Translations under genes and position numbers: made by a program
The notes under the pieces: model-generated
Told to the model about the DNA's origin: nothing
Seen by the model: the letters and a program-made list of their open reading frames with translations, nothing else
The model's database searches: none
Part shown: in pieces, positions 11,046 to 21,813 of the stretch
How the letters are laid out: every line of letters begins with the position of its first letter
Numbering within the stretch: position 1 is the stretch's first letter
Source of the DNA: Buxus sempervirens
Lineage: Eukaryota > Streptophyta > Magnoliopsida > Buxales > Buxaceae
DNA length: 64,000 nt
Assembly: GCA_947561395.2 (NCBI GenBank)
Contig: OX387184.1
Span: 16,038,205-16,102,204 of the forward strand
Direction: 5' to 3'

Positions 11046-14000
11046 CTAGGTGGAAAACTCCTGAAACTCCCATTTAGGGTTCATTTCAATGTTGGCTGCA
11101 TTTGGCATTGCTTAATTAAATGACAGATGACCAAACAAAGCTTTCTCAATATAAAATCATTAAAATAAAAAGTACAGTCAAATTGAGTTTAATCCTAAAT
11201 TGTAGCAGACGACTTATAGCAAACAAACAAACTTAAAATTTCAAACAAAATAAGAGATTTTTGAGAAGTAAAGTTCAACTTTAACAGAAATGAAGCAGTT
11301 CAATCTTTTTCCTGGCATGATTTTGTCAATTCTAGCCCATCGCAGTCATCGAAACAAACAAAAATCAATACTTTCATGAGCCAAAATAAAAATAAGAACG
11401 TTTTGGCAATTAAAAGTTTGGGTTATGTGTAAATACCCTTTATTTTGAAGACAGTTGCAACTGCAGCAGCAAATTAAAATACAAGAACTGAAAACAGAGA
11501 GGAATAATGCGAACAAATTACAGCTGAGTTGGTGAATGAGTCTAGGTAGATTAGGGTTATACAGGGTAAGGAAAAGTTCAAAATGGGTAAGATATTCTGA
11601 TGGGAGAATGGTTGTTTTATTCTAGGGCTTGGTAGTGTTTGGATTGGTTCGAAGAAAAAGAACAATCATGAGGAGAGGAGAAAGCGCGAGAGGGCAGAGA
11701 AGGGGCGTGGCTATAAGGCACATTCTCTGCACAAATATACCTGGGCCTGCCCACATAAGGGCTGGGTTTCATGAGCCTGGGAGGTTCAGCGCTTACCATT
11801 TCAGTGGCTCTTTATCCATTGTGGTGTTTTCCGTTACTTCTATATATTATATGCACATGTATACACATTGTATATCGTATATTATATGCATCTAACATAT
11901 ATGTAAAACAAAAATAATAAATTTATAAAGTACAGAAGAGATCTTCAGAAATCTGGAGTCAGAAACCCTAGATTTGAAACGGAAATGAATTGGCAAGATC
12001 AAGAGTAGCAATAAGTTTTGAATCAAATACCTGGTCTAGTGGTCTGATACTCCCATCAATGGTTCGATTTTCTTTTGAAACCATGAAATAGTTTTGTAAA
12101 GAGATACAGAGTGAGAGACATTCGAGAGACAGGGAAATGGAAGAGCCAACGCACAACCTCCTCAGGTTCGCAGGTTTAAAAAAAGTGTGAACTAAGGCTC
12201 TGTTTGTTTCACCGGAAAATATTTTCTGGAAAAATTTTTCCAAGAAAAAATTTTCCAGAAGAAAATTTTCCAAGTGTTTGGATGTAACATGGAAAATGTT
12301 TTAGAATTTTATTCTTTTTTCTTTTCTTATACAAATGCAACTAAAAACACCTCCCCTAGGAACTAAAGTGGCTTGAGCGCTTACTTTCATGCAAATTTTA
12401 AAACATTAGTAGCAAATAGCAGCCTAACCAAAACAAGGTTGCTCTTGATGGGGCCCAAGAACAAGTTAGGCTTATCACACGATCAACACAATCCCATATA
12501 AATAAGACATGGGTTGTGTTTGGTTTGAATGGATTAATGGGTCTTAACAACAAAAACCCATCTATCCAACCCCACTGATTTATTACTGTTGTTGCTGTCT
12601 AAACCCCATGACAAGTACTGTTCTATTGGTTAGGATTCTCTGATCAAACATGGGAAGAAATGAGCATGCCATACATTTGAGCCTGTCCCTTACAATCTCT
12701 ACCATCCATGGTGAATTCATATGCACGCATGGGGAACAAAATTGATTTTCACATGAAATGATTATTCCATGAAAAATCTTCAGGATCTCTGAATAATAAA
12801 AATCTTTCTTTCTTTTTCAGATAAAAAGCAAGACCAAGCAGCTTGAAAGAATATTATCTTCTTTATCAATCACTACTAACAATTAAGAAAAAAGATGGTC
12901 TATAGGTATCTGTTATTTGGAATAAGCTTCTGGTTCTAACCCTGTAATTAATCCCTCTAGCGTTTCCAATCAGTTCTCATCTACCAGTCAAAGTGAGTTC
13001 CTCCACCAACCAGTTCTGGTGACTACCGGCTGGTACTCGAAGCAGAACCAGATCCCCATCCCCAAACAGAAATCACTACCTTGTGAGAAATCAACACAGA
13101 AGCTACTGAAAAACCTAACTCCGGCACCTACGAAGCCCCATGCGGTATGCCCAAATCTAATACTTTTAGTCATTTTGACAAGCATCTAATTGGCATGAGT
13201 TTGTAACAAATTGCTAAGGGCTATTAGGTAACAGCAGCAACAGCCTATAGCCAAGATCATCATGCACGCATGGTATCGAAAATAAATTGATCAGATAAGA
13301 ACCGACCAACTAGTTTCAAACAATTTGAAATAAGTATATTTGAGAATAGAAAATTGAAAAAAGGAACATATGGCATTGAAATCCAATTGGCCATTCGACC
13401 ATAACAGTCGAGCCACATCGCCGGAAGTGCAAATCACACACAAGATATTGATAAATTAATCTAATTCAACTAATTAGATTTTCTACGCTCCACAGATCCA
13501 AGCAAAATGAGAGATATGATCGAAAATGGTAAAATGGAGGAATTGGTGAAGACGGGATTGGATGGGTGGTTGAACAAGAGCGGTGTTTGCCCAAATTACG
13601 GCAAATCGAACCAACACTACAAAGCTAACTTATGAAACCAGTAGAACAATCCGATCAAATCCGAGAATTCAAGAATCAACTTACCAGGAGAAAAATCCTG
13701 AGCTACCTTCGTTGTGCCCTAAGAGGAGGAAGAATAGCTCCTCGTCGAAGTCGTCCGTCGTGCACCAGGAGGAGGAAGAAGAGAGTCGAAGTCGAAGAAG
13801 GAAAAAAAAAATTCGAAGTTATTCGTAATGACCGGCGGAAAATAATTTCCGCTGAATTTTAGGGAAAGTTATTTTTTACCCATTTTCTTTTTTGTAAAAT
13901 ATTTTCCGTTATTTTTGTTTTTCTTCTAAAACAAACATCCGGAAAATTTTAAAATTTCAAAAAATATTTTCTTTTCCGCCGCTGTTAATTCCTTTTTTTG

Positions 14001-14260
14001 TTTTTTTTTTACTTTTCTTCGGTGGTGTCATGCAAGCGATTTGGTGAATTGGATTGATGACAAATTGCTAGGCCTCCATTAGCATTCACTTTTCATTCTC
14101 GTAGTTCTAAATATTAAAGTTTGCCGCCATTTTAACTTAAAACAAATTATCATAACTGACAAGTCTCTCTTTAATATATGAAAATTTTTTTATAAAAAGT
14201 TTCTAGAATATCCATAAGAATTTTAACAGATTATAATTTTTCCATCGCAAATTTGTAAAA
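11046..14260. other. Intergenic, nothing firm
   Basis: The first few hundred bases would hold the WDR83 promoter and 5' UTR. The rest is AT-rich. GGCTCTGTTTGTTTC near 12200 resembles the end of a Harbinger- or hAT-type MITE, but a matching opposite end was not found. A GAGGAGGAAGAAG-type tract lies near 13720-13810. Short open frames here show no family similarity that I recognise. Confidence 0.4.
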
Positions 14261-14283
14261 TAACCTTACTTGGCATTCATTTT

Positions 14284-14532
14284 CGAAAACCATTGCATTA
14301 GTTAGGGCTTAGAATGAATTCTTGTAATGAAATAGGTGTTTGGTTGCAATTTGGAAATGAGTTTTCCCCAAATGAGTTTTAAAAAATGAAATGAAAAGAT
14401 GAATCACCCTTAAACCTCCTTTTGGATTTTGAATTTATTTTACAGAAGTGTGGTGGCAAACTTATACTATACAAAAACTTTGAAGGATATAATTGAAACA
14501 TGTTTTAAAGACTTCTTTATATGACAAGAATA
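14284..14532 (+). mobile_element. Foldback/MITE-like element, left arm
   Basis: This arm aligns in inverted orientation, at very roughly 70 percent by eye, with 47926-48255. Matching blocks include AGGGCTTAGAATGA / AGGGCTTAGAACGA, GTGTTTGGTT / GTGGTTTGGTT and ATATGACAAGAATA / AAATGACAAGTTTATTC. The two arms meet exactly at the Copia insertion point, so the Copia element landed near the centre of a roughly 550-bp near-palindromic element. The outer ends are not sharply defined. Confidence 0.5.
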
Positions 14533-15097
14533 TGTTAACCGTTTCTCTTTTAAGAGTTAAGTCTCTTCATTTTAGGAGTTAAATCTCTTCATTTTAAGAG
14601 TTTCTCTTTTAAGAGTTAAGTCTCTTAATTTTAAGAGTTTCTCTTTTAGGAGTTAAGTCTCTTCATTTTAGGAGTTAAGTCTCTTCATTTTAAGAGTTTC
14701 TCTTTTAGGAGTTAAGTCTCTTCATTTAGGAGTTAAGTCTCTTCATTTCAGCAACGGAAAGTGGTCCACAATTCATGGAGCAGTTAGAATGTGCCCATCT
14801 TGATCTGAGCATTGAACACATAGCCACTGAAAAGCTTGATGGAAGCTTGGCTATAAATGATCTGTTTGGTCCCCAAACTCAACACGCTCAATCCCCTTCA
14901 GTTTTACACCATCTAAAGAGAGTGATTAGAGTTTGGAAGTACCAAATATCGAGAGAACGAAGCAGCAACGTGAAGAACATCGATGGCTGGAGGTACAGAT
15001 TCCTTGGCATTAAGCCTTTACAATTCAATTTTAAGTTTATTCATATTCGGTTCTAAGTGTTTATTTCGCATAATTAGAATCGTTGGATTTCTTACAT
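14533..15097 (+). repeat. Copia 5' LTR
   Basis: Starts TGTTAACC and ends TTTCTTACA. The first ~220 bp (14541-14752) is an irregular array of TTAAGAGTTAAGTCTCTTCA-type units built on the dyad CTCTTTTAAGAG. A TATA box (GGCTATAAATG) follows near 14849. The repeat array is the main difference from the 3' LTR, which has fewer units (565 against 507 bp). Confidence 0.95.
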
Positions 15098-15099
15098 TT

Positions 15100-15111
15100 G
15101 GTATCGGAGCA
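15100..15111 (+). other. Copia primer-binding site
   Basis: TGGTATCGGAGC lies two bases after the 5' LTR and matches, with one difference, the usual complement of the 3' end of initiator methionine tRNA (TGGTATCAGAGC). Confidence 0.85.
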
Positions 15112-16164
15112 GGTTTTATTCTCTGCCTTGATGTTTTTTTGCTCTGTTTGTCTCTGTTTTTTGGGCGAGATTGGCAATGTGGATTTGAAAATTTTGGAGG
15201 TTGAAGACGACCATCTTGATGACGTGTCGTTTTCACCTTTAGATGGCATGGAGAATAGCAATAAGACTCCTGCCATTTTTACCTTGACTTTATGACTGTT
15301 GCTAAGATTCTCTTCTCAACCCCTCTAAAGAGGAAGAAATTTTGGTGGGCCCAGGCTCTTTTGGACTAGAATTTGTGTGCTTATAAAATGTCTAAATAAT
15401 TAATTTAGTTTGCATAGGCCCACATATAAGATTTGCTCAAACTTTTATGCATATGATTTTTATTTAATTATATGCAATTTGTTAATTGTTGTGCAAATTT
15501 ATCTCTATGCTCGTATTTAGTTTGCATGAATTGATTATTTCTACTCTATATTAATACATGCAATTTTTTGGGTGAACTAAATGTTATGCATAATATTATA
15601 GTTTTCATTATGCAATATTTATGCTTATATTATGAGAATATTTTTGTGCATAGTAAATAACATATTAGTATTAGTTAAAATTATGTAATTCATGATTATT
15701 CTCATATTAAGCTAGTCTTTATGCATTTTAATGTCTAGTGATCCATATAATTTTAATTAATTAGAGATTAGCCACAGCATCTTTAATTAAAGAAAATTAT
15801 ATATTATGATCACATAAAGAATATTAGACATTAATTGTAATTAATTATACTGAATATAATAAATTTTATCCCACAGGAATTCTTTATTATATTTATATTA
15901 TTAATTAGGATAAAATATTAAGTTATTCATAACTTACCCACAGGAATTATGAATTAAATAATTTGATAGTTTTATCATAAAGTTCAATCTAAGATAGAAT
16001 ATGTATATCAAATTCTATCATAAAGAATAATTGAATCTACTTGAATTAAAAATTTAGCCCACATGCATTTTTTATGTCATTAGATTCAATTTTTAAGCAT
16101 GATTTACATTGGTAAAGCATGAAATTTTATTTAGACCTCAGTTTTAACATAAGCATGTAATCTA

Positions 16165-17028
16165 TAATTTTATGCAGTTGTACAACCTGCAAATTTCTCT
16201 GATATTCGTTGTGATATCCCTGAACTTAAGGGAGATAACTATAAAGTCTGGAAGGAGAGAGTTCTTCTTCATTTAGGGTGGATGGACATAGACTATGCTA
16301 TTAGGAAAGACGAACCACCTGCACTTACCAATACCAGCACTGCAGCGGACATCACGCTTTATGAACGATGGGAGCGATCTAATCGTCTCAGCATGATGTT
16401 CATTAAGACAAGAATTTCTGCTGGTATTTGGGGTTCTGTTGATCAACATGAAAAGGTCTGAGACTTGCTGAAAGCCATTGATGATCAATTCATCACTTCA
16501 GACAAGGCACTAGCAAGCACCCTAATCATGAAGCTCTCATCCCAAAAGCTCACCGGTGTGAGAGGTGTGTGCGAGCACATCATGCAAATGAGGGACATCG
16601 TGGCTCAATTGAAGAAACTCGAGGTTGAAATGTTGGACTCTTTCCTTGTGCACTACATTCTGAACACCCTTCCGCACCAATACGGACCCTTCAAAATCTC
16701 ATACAACACACATAAAGATAAATGGTCAATTAATGAAATCATGACCATGTGTGTTCAAGAGGAAGGAAGATTGGTGATGGAACAAGGAGAAAGTGCAATG
16801 CTGGCAACACGTGGAAAGGGCAAATCTCAAGCCAATCAGAAAGGGAAAGGTAAAATACCTCCCCAAGCTGGTATCAAGAAAGATTCCAAGTGTTTCTTTT
16901 GTAAAAAGAAGGGACACATGAAGAAGGAATGCATCAAATTTCAGAAATGGCTTGAGGATAAAGGTAATCCAACCTCATTTGTTAGCTATGAATCTAATAT
17001 GGTTAATGTCAATTTTAACACATGGTAG
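16165..17028 (+). CDS. Copia gag (fossil)
   Basis: Gag-type sequence beginning around LKGDNYKVWKERVLLHLG, followed by the helical gag core and a basic region. It ends in a CCHC zinc knuckle (CFFCKKKGHMKKEC, about 16890-16935). It would form the virus-like particle and bind the RNA. It is part of the broken Copia element; the AT-rich 1-kb stretch before it is the untranslated leader. Confidence 0.88.
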
Positions 17029-17910
17029 ATTGATTCTAGATCAACAATCCACATTTTGAATTCCTTGCAGGGTTTGCAAAACCTAAGGAAGCCAGTGGGA
17101 AGTGAGCAAAACATCTTATCAGGAAACAAGATGGGCTCGCATGTGGAAGCTATAGGAACTTGCTAATTAATTTTAAGTGGTGGCTTTGTTTTAAAGTTAG
17201 AAAGGACCTTTTATGTTCCAAGTTTTTCTAGAAACTTGATTTCAGTTTCAAGGCTTGTACCTTTTGAATATTCCTTTAATTTTTCAGGAACATCTTTCAG
17301 TTTATTTTATAAATCTGATTGTGTTGGGAATGGTACTTTGTTTGATGGTCTTTACTGCATTAATTTACAAAACAATGACACTTATGATTCAATGCATGTT
17401 CACACTGGCACTAAAAGATGTGTTATTAATGAGGAGTCCTCTAAATTATGGCACCGAAGATTAGGTTATATCTCCATAGAAAGAATTAAAATATTAGTAA
17501 ATGAAGGGGTACTTAATACTCTGGATTTTACTGATTTTGAGACTTGTGTGGACTGCATAAAGGGAAAGCAGACCAACAAGTCAAAGAAATGTGCCAAAAG
17601 GAGTTTGGACATATTAGAGATCATACATAGTGATATATGTAGTCCAGACATGTACTCACATGGTCAGAAATATTTCATCTCCTTTATAGATGATTACTCA
17701 CTATATATGTATCTCTACATGCTTTATAACAAGAATGAAGCACTAGATGCCTTTAAAATCTTTAAGGCTGAAGTAGAGAAACAATGCGGTAAGCAAATTA
17801 AGATTGTGAGATCAGATAGAGGTGGAGAATATTATGGTAGATACACAGAAGATGGACAAGCACCTGGGCCATTCGCAAAGTTTCCTCAAGAGCATGGGAT
17901 TGTTGCCCAA
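17029..17910 (+). CDS. Copia protease and N-terminal integrase (fossil)
   Basis: Protease remnant just after gag, then the GAG-pre-integrase block (LWHRRLGYISIERI) and the start of the integrase core (IHSDICSP, FISFIDDYS, RSDRGGEY). The integrase core is interrupted at 17910 by the hAT element and its similarity resumes at 19502. The stretch is decayed. Confidence 0.88.
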
Positions 17911-18183
17911 TAGGGCTGCAACTTGGGTTGGTTAAAACCGAAACCAAATCGATCCAACCCGACTTTGGGTTGGTTTGGTTTGGGTTCTATAGTCTATGGG
18001 TAGGTTTTGGTTCTAAAAATAGAGAACCAAATTTGTTTGGTTCGGTTTTGGGTTGAAGCCTCGGGTTAACCGAACCGAACCGAAAACCAAACCGAACTAT
18101 CCAAGTGTGAAACCAAACCGAACCGAACCGAAATATAATCATACATATAAAATATACAATGATAAAGTTGTAATATAAAATAT

Positions 18184-18383
18184 AAAATGATAAAGTTGTA
18201 ATAATCTGAATGGTGATATGCTGCTCCACCTGCACATTGTGAGTTGATATGGTGCTCCACCTGCACATATACAATGGTAAAGTTGTAATATAAAATATAA
18301 AATGATAAAGTTGTAATATTCTGAATAGTGATATGCTGCTCCACCTGCACATTGTGAGTTGATATGGTGCTCCACCTGCACAT
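18184..18383. repeat. Tandem duplication inside the hAT element, 115-bp pitch
   Basis: Two units of about 85 bp starting AAAATGATAAAG, each with two copies of GCTCCACCTGCACAT, separated by a short AT-rich linker. Confidence 0.9.
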
Positions 18384-18760
18384 CATGAATTGTGACTGCA
18401 CATGAGCCCCACATCACAGTAAATCTGAACAGTGATATGATGCCAGTGAATCGTCTGCGGCATCCGGGGTGGATTCCTTATCAAGACCTAGCCTGTCTCA
18501 CTGCTTTAATGGGATGGTTAGGGCCATCTTTCGGGACTACCTCTAGGCTCTGTGACCTGCCTCTAGGCTCTGTGACCTAGCATCAGCAGCCATTGCCCCT
18601 CCCAAGTTCCATCTCTTTTTTTTTTGGGTAGTCAACCCAAGTTCCATCTCTTGTTCACTTCTTTCAAGTTTTAAATAATAAATACCCGTAACGAAGCATA
18701 ACCAAGTCATTTCCTTCTCTCTCGATCATGGTGTCGTTGTCGAAACACTAGAGGCAACAT

Positions 18761-19300
18761 TTGCCGACACCATATGGTCCCACCACAGCTCCGCCACCAA
18801 TGCCTTCAATGCATCCACCTAGTCAACTCTCTACCTCCGATGCTGCCGATACCCTCTCTCGCCTTCTCCACCGCCTCCCACCCACTTTTTCCCTTCCTTC
18901 TCGTCGTCTCTCCTCACCCACTACTTCCCTGCTGGCCATCTCCTTCTCCAAACAGAACCCCCATCTCCTCAACCACCTCCTATCATCTTCTTCACAACTC
19001 GGCTTCTTTCAACTCACCCACCATTCCATCCCCTCTCAGCTCTCCCCTTCAACCGAGCTCCAATCCCTCTCCCTCTTCAACCTCCCTCTTGACCAAAAAC
19101 TACGTTGCTTCTCTAAAAATTGGCCTCTTTGCTTCGAGCACAATGATGATCAAGACGGAGACGGAACGACCGAATCCATCAGCTTCGATGAGTCCTTGGC
19201 TGACTTAGTATTGCTCCCTTCAATGCAAGACTTCACTCATGCTCTGCAGAAACTGGCTTTGGAGGTCGTCGAATTGTTGAATTGCTATCTTGCGCTGTAG
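18761..19300 (+). pseudogene. Captured host gene fragment, 2OG-Fe(II) dioxygenase-like N-terminus
   Basis: An open frame of 179 codons that is GC- and C-rich, unlike its surroundings. It contains DTLSRLLHRLPPTFSLPSRR, SSSQLGFFQLTHHSIPSQL and LSLFNLPLDQKLRCFSKNW. The middle block matches the DIOX_N pattern (LGFFQLTNHGIP) of plant 2-oxoglutarate/Fe(II)-dependent dioxygenases. The catalytic HxD...H...RxS half is absent: similarity stops about 20 codons before the frame closes in subterminal hAT sequence. This is most likely a captured first exon, not a working gene. Family assignment is from motif memory only. Confidence 0.6.
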
Positions 19301-19501
19301 GCTTTGAAACCCTTTGCAATTCGGTTCGGTTTGGGTTGGGTTTCGGGTTTTATATAAATAATCGGTTCGGTTTCGGTTTGGATAATTCGGTTCTGAGGTT
19401 GGTTCGGTTCGGTTCTGAACCGATCATCAGTAATCTTGGTTTGGTCCTGGGTTGAAGCCAACCCGAACCAAACTGCACCGAGTTGCAGCCCTATTGCCCA
19501 A

Positions 19502-21800
19502 TACACCATGCCTGGTTCACCGGACCAGAATGGTGTAGCAGAAAGAAGAAACAGAACATTATTGGACATGGTGCGGAGTATGCTTACCAACTCAAATCTT
19601 CCTAAATCCTTGTGGACTGAAGCACTTAAGACGGCAGTGTATATATTAAACCGAATTCCAACCAAGGCTGTTCCTAAAACGCCATTTGAATTATGGAAAG
19701 GTTGGAAACCGAGTTTGCGACATATGCGCGTTTGGGGATGCCCGTCTGAAGTGAGGATTTATAATCCACAAGAGAAGAAGCTAGACCCAAGGACCATTAG
19801 TGGCTATTTCATTGGATATTTTGAAAGGTCTAAAGGTTACAGATTTTATTGTCCATCTCATAGCACTAGGATTGTGGAATCAAGAAATGCAAAGTTTCTT
19901 GAAAATGACTTGATAAGTGGGAGCGATCAAACCAGGAACATAGTTTCTGAGAAGGATCATTCAGAATCTCAACCTTTCACCTCAAGTGATAGATTGGTTA
20001 TTGTTTACAGCACCCCTCAAGTACAAACTGGTGTTGAACAACCAATCATTGAAGTTCCACAAGCTGCTAACGACATTCTAGTAGATCAGGTAGTTCAAGA
20101 GTTGCCAATAACTTTTGAACAGCAAGTTGAACCACCTACTTCTCAGGAATATGATGGTACAACATTAAGAAGATCTATTAGACCAAAGAGATCAGCAATT
20201 CCTGATGATTATATTGTGTATCTGCAAGAATCTGACTACAATATTGGAGCCGAAAATGATCCCGAGTTCTTTTCACAAGCCATGAATTGCAAAGAATCAG
20301 AATTATGGTACAATACCATGAAGGAAGAGTTGAATTCTATGAAGAGTAATGGAATTTGGGATCTTGTTGAGTTGCCTAATGGTGTAAAAGCCATTGGATG
20401 TAAATGGGTCTTTAAGACAAAGAAAGACTCATTGGGCAACATTGAGAGATACAAGGCAAGACTCGTTGCTAAGGGATTCACTCAGAAAGAAGGAATTGAT
20501 TACACTGAGACTTTTTCTCCTGTATCTAAGAAAGATTCCTTGTGCATTATTTTGGCATTAGTAGCCCATTTTGATTTAGAGTTGCAACAAATGGATGTGA
20601 AAATGGCATTTCTCAATAGAGATCTAGAGGAGGAGGTTTACATGAAACAACCTGAAGGATTCCCCTCTAGTGATGGTGAGCAATTGGTTTGCAAGCTCAA
20701 GAAATCCATATACGGTTTAAAACAAACATCCCGCCAATGGTACCTGAAATTCCATGATGTAATTCCTTCATTCGGGTTTGTAGAAAACATTATGGATCAA
20801 TGTATATACCAGAAGGTCAGTGGGAGTAAAATATGTTTTCTTGTTTTATATGTGGATGACATTTTGCTAGCAACCAATGATAAGGGTTTACTGCATGAGG
20901 TGAAACAATTCCTCTCTAAAAATTTCGATATGAAGGATATGGGTGAGGCATCTTATGTCATTGGCATAAAGATCCATAGAGACAGATTTCGAGGTATCTT
21001 GGGTCTGTCTCAGGAAATCTATATTAATAAAGTTTTAGAGAAATTTCGGATGAAGGATTGCTCACCAAGTGTAGCTCCCATTGTGAAGGGTGATAGGTTC
21101 AATTTAAGCCAATGCCCAAAGAACGACCTTGAAAGGGAACAAATGGAGAACATTCCATATGCTTCAACTGTTGGAAGCCTAATGTATGCTCAAGTCTGCA
21201 CAAGACCTGACATTGCATTTGCTGTGGGAATGTTGGGACGATATCAGAGTAATCCAGGTTTAGACCACTGGAGAGCTGCAAAGAAAGTAATGAGGTACCT
21301 TCAAGGAACCAAAGACTACATGCTTATGTACAGACGGACAGACAATCTGGAAGTAATTGGCTACTCAGATTCTGACTTAGCTGGTTGCATTGATTCACAC
21401 AAATCAACATCAAGATACATTTTTTTGATGGCCGGTGGAGCTATATCATGGAGGAGTGCCAAACAGACTTTGATTGCCACTTCCACTATGGAAGCCGAGT
21501 TCGTCTCCTGTTTTGAGGCTACCTCACATGGTGTATGGCTTAAGAGTTTCATTTCTGGGTTTAGAATTATGGATTCCATCTCTAGGCCATTAAGAATATA
21601 TTGCGATAATTTAGCTGCTGTTTTTATGGCTAAGAACAACAAAAGTGGAAGTCAAAGTAAACACATCGACATTAAGTACTTAGCCATAAGAGAACGTATC
21701 AAAGAAAAGAAAGTGGTCATTGAGCACATCAGCACTGAATTAATGATAGCTGATCCTTTGACTAAGGGCATGCCACCGTTGAAATTCAAGGATCATGTAG
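19502..21800 (+). CDS. Copia C-terminal integrase, reverse transcriptase and RNase H (fossil)
   Basis: From 19502 the Copia frame resumes with the integrase end (MPGSPDQNGVAERRNRTLLD) and a divergent linker. Reverse transcriptase follows (WVFKTKKDSLGNIERYKARL about 20405, QMDVKMAFLN, YGLKQ, LYVDDILLATND about 20850) and then RNase H (GYSDSDLAGC about 21360, SKHIDIKY, ADPLTKGMP about 21760). The frame upstream of 19502 belongs to the hAT element and is not Copia coding sequence. Confidence 0.92.
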
Positions 21801-21813
21801 TGAATATGGGACT

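Larger units (their letters stand above)
17911..19493 (+). mobile_element. Non-autonomous hAT element carrying a gene fragment (Pack-type)
   Basis: A 1583-bp element with perfect 13-bp terminal inverted repeats, TAGGGCTGCAACT at 17911-17923 and its complement at 19481-19493. It has a perfect 8-bp target duplication TTGCCCAA (17903-17910 and 19494-19501), the hAT signature. Subterminal regions are dense in short GGTTCGG/AACCGAA repeats, as in other hAT elements. No transposase is present. Inside are a 115-bp tandem duplication and a host-like coding fragment (18761-19300). It sits in the integrase region of the Copia element. Confidence 0.95.

Noticed and set aside
11629-12273. Short open frames upstream of WDR83 on both strands
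   Set aside because: No conserved domain recognised; one contains a plausible splice donor (GACCAG|GTATTTG near 12033) but no partner exon could be found.
13583-13862. Arg/Ser-rich open frames near 13600-13860
   Set aside because: Compositional (AGGAGGAAGAAG repeats); two frames are open at once and neither shows a family motif.
12195-13985. Possible MITE pair (GGCTCTGTTTGTTTC near 12200 and AAACAAACATCC near 13925)
   Set aside because: Both ends are rich in GGAAAATATTTTCC-type sequence, but they do not align as inverted repeats and no target duplication was seen.
14775-15295. Open frames in and after the Copia LTR
   Set aside because: They fall in LTR and leader sequence and recur in the 3' LTR at 47671-47880.
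19436-19501. N-terminal extension of the large Copia frame
   Set aside because: These codons lie in the hAT element's terminal region; Copia similarity starts after the target duplication at 19502.
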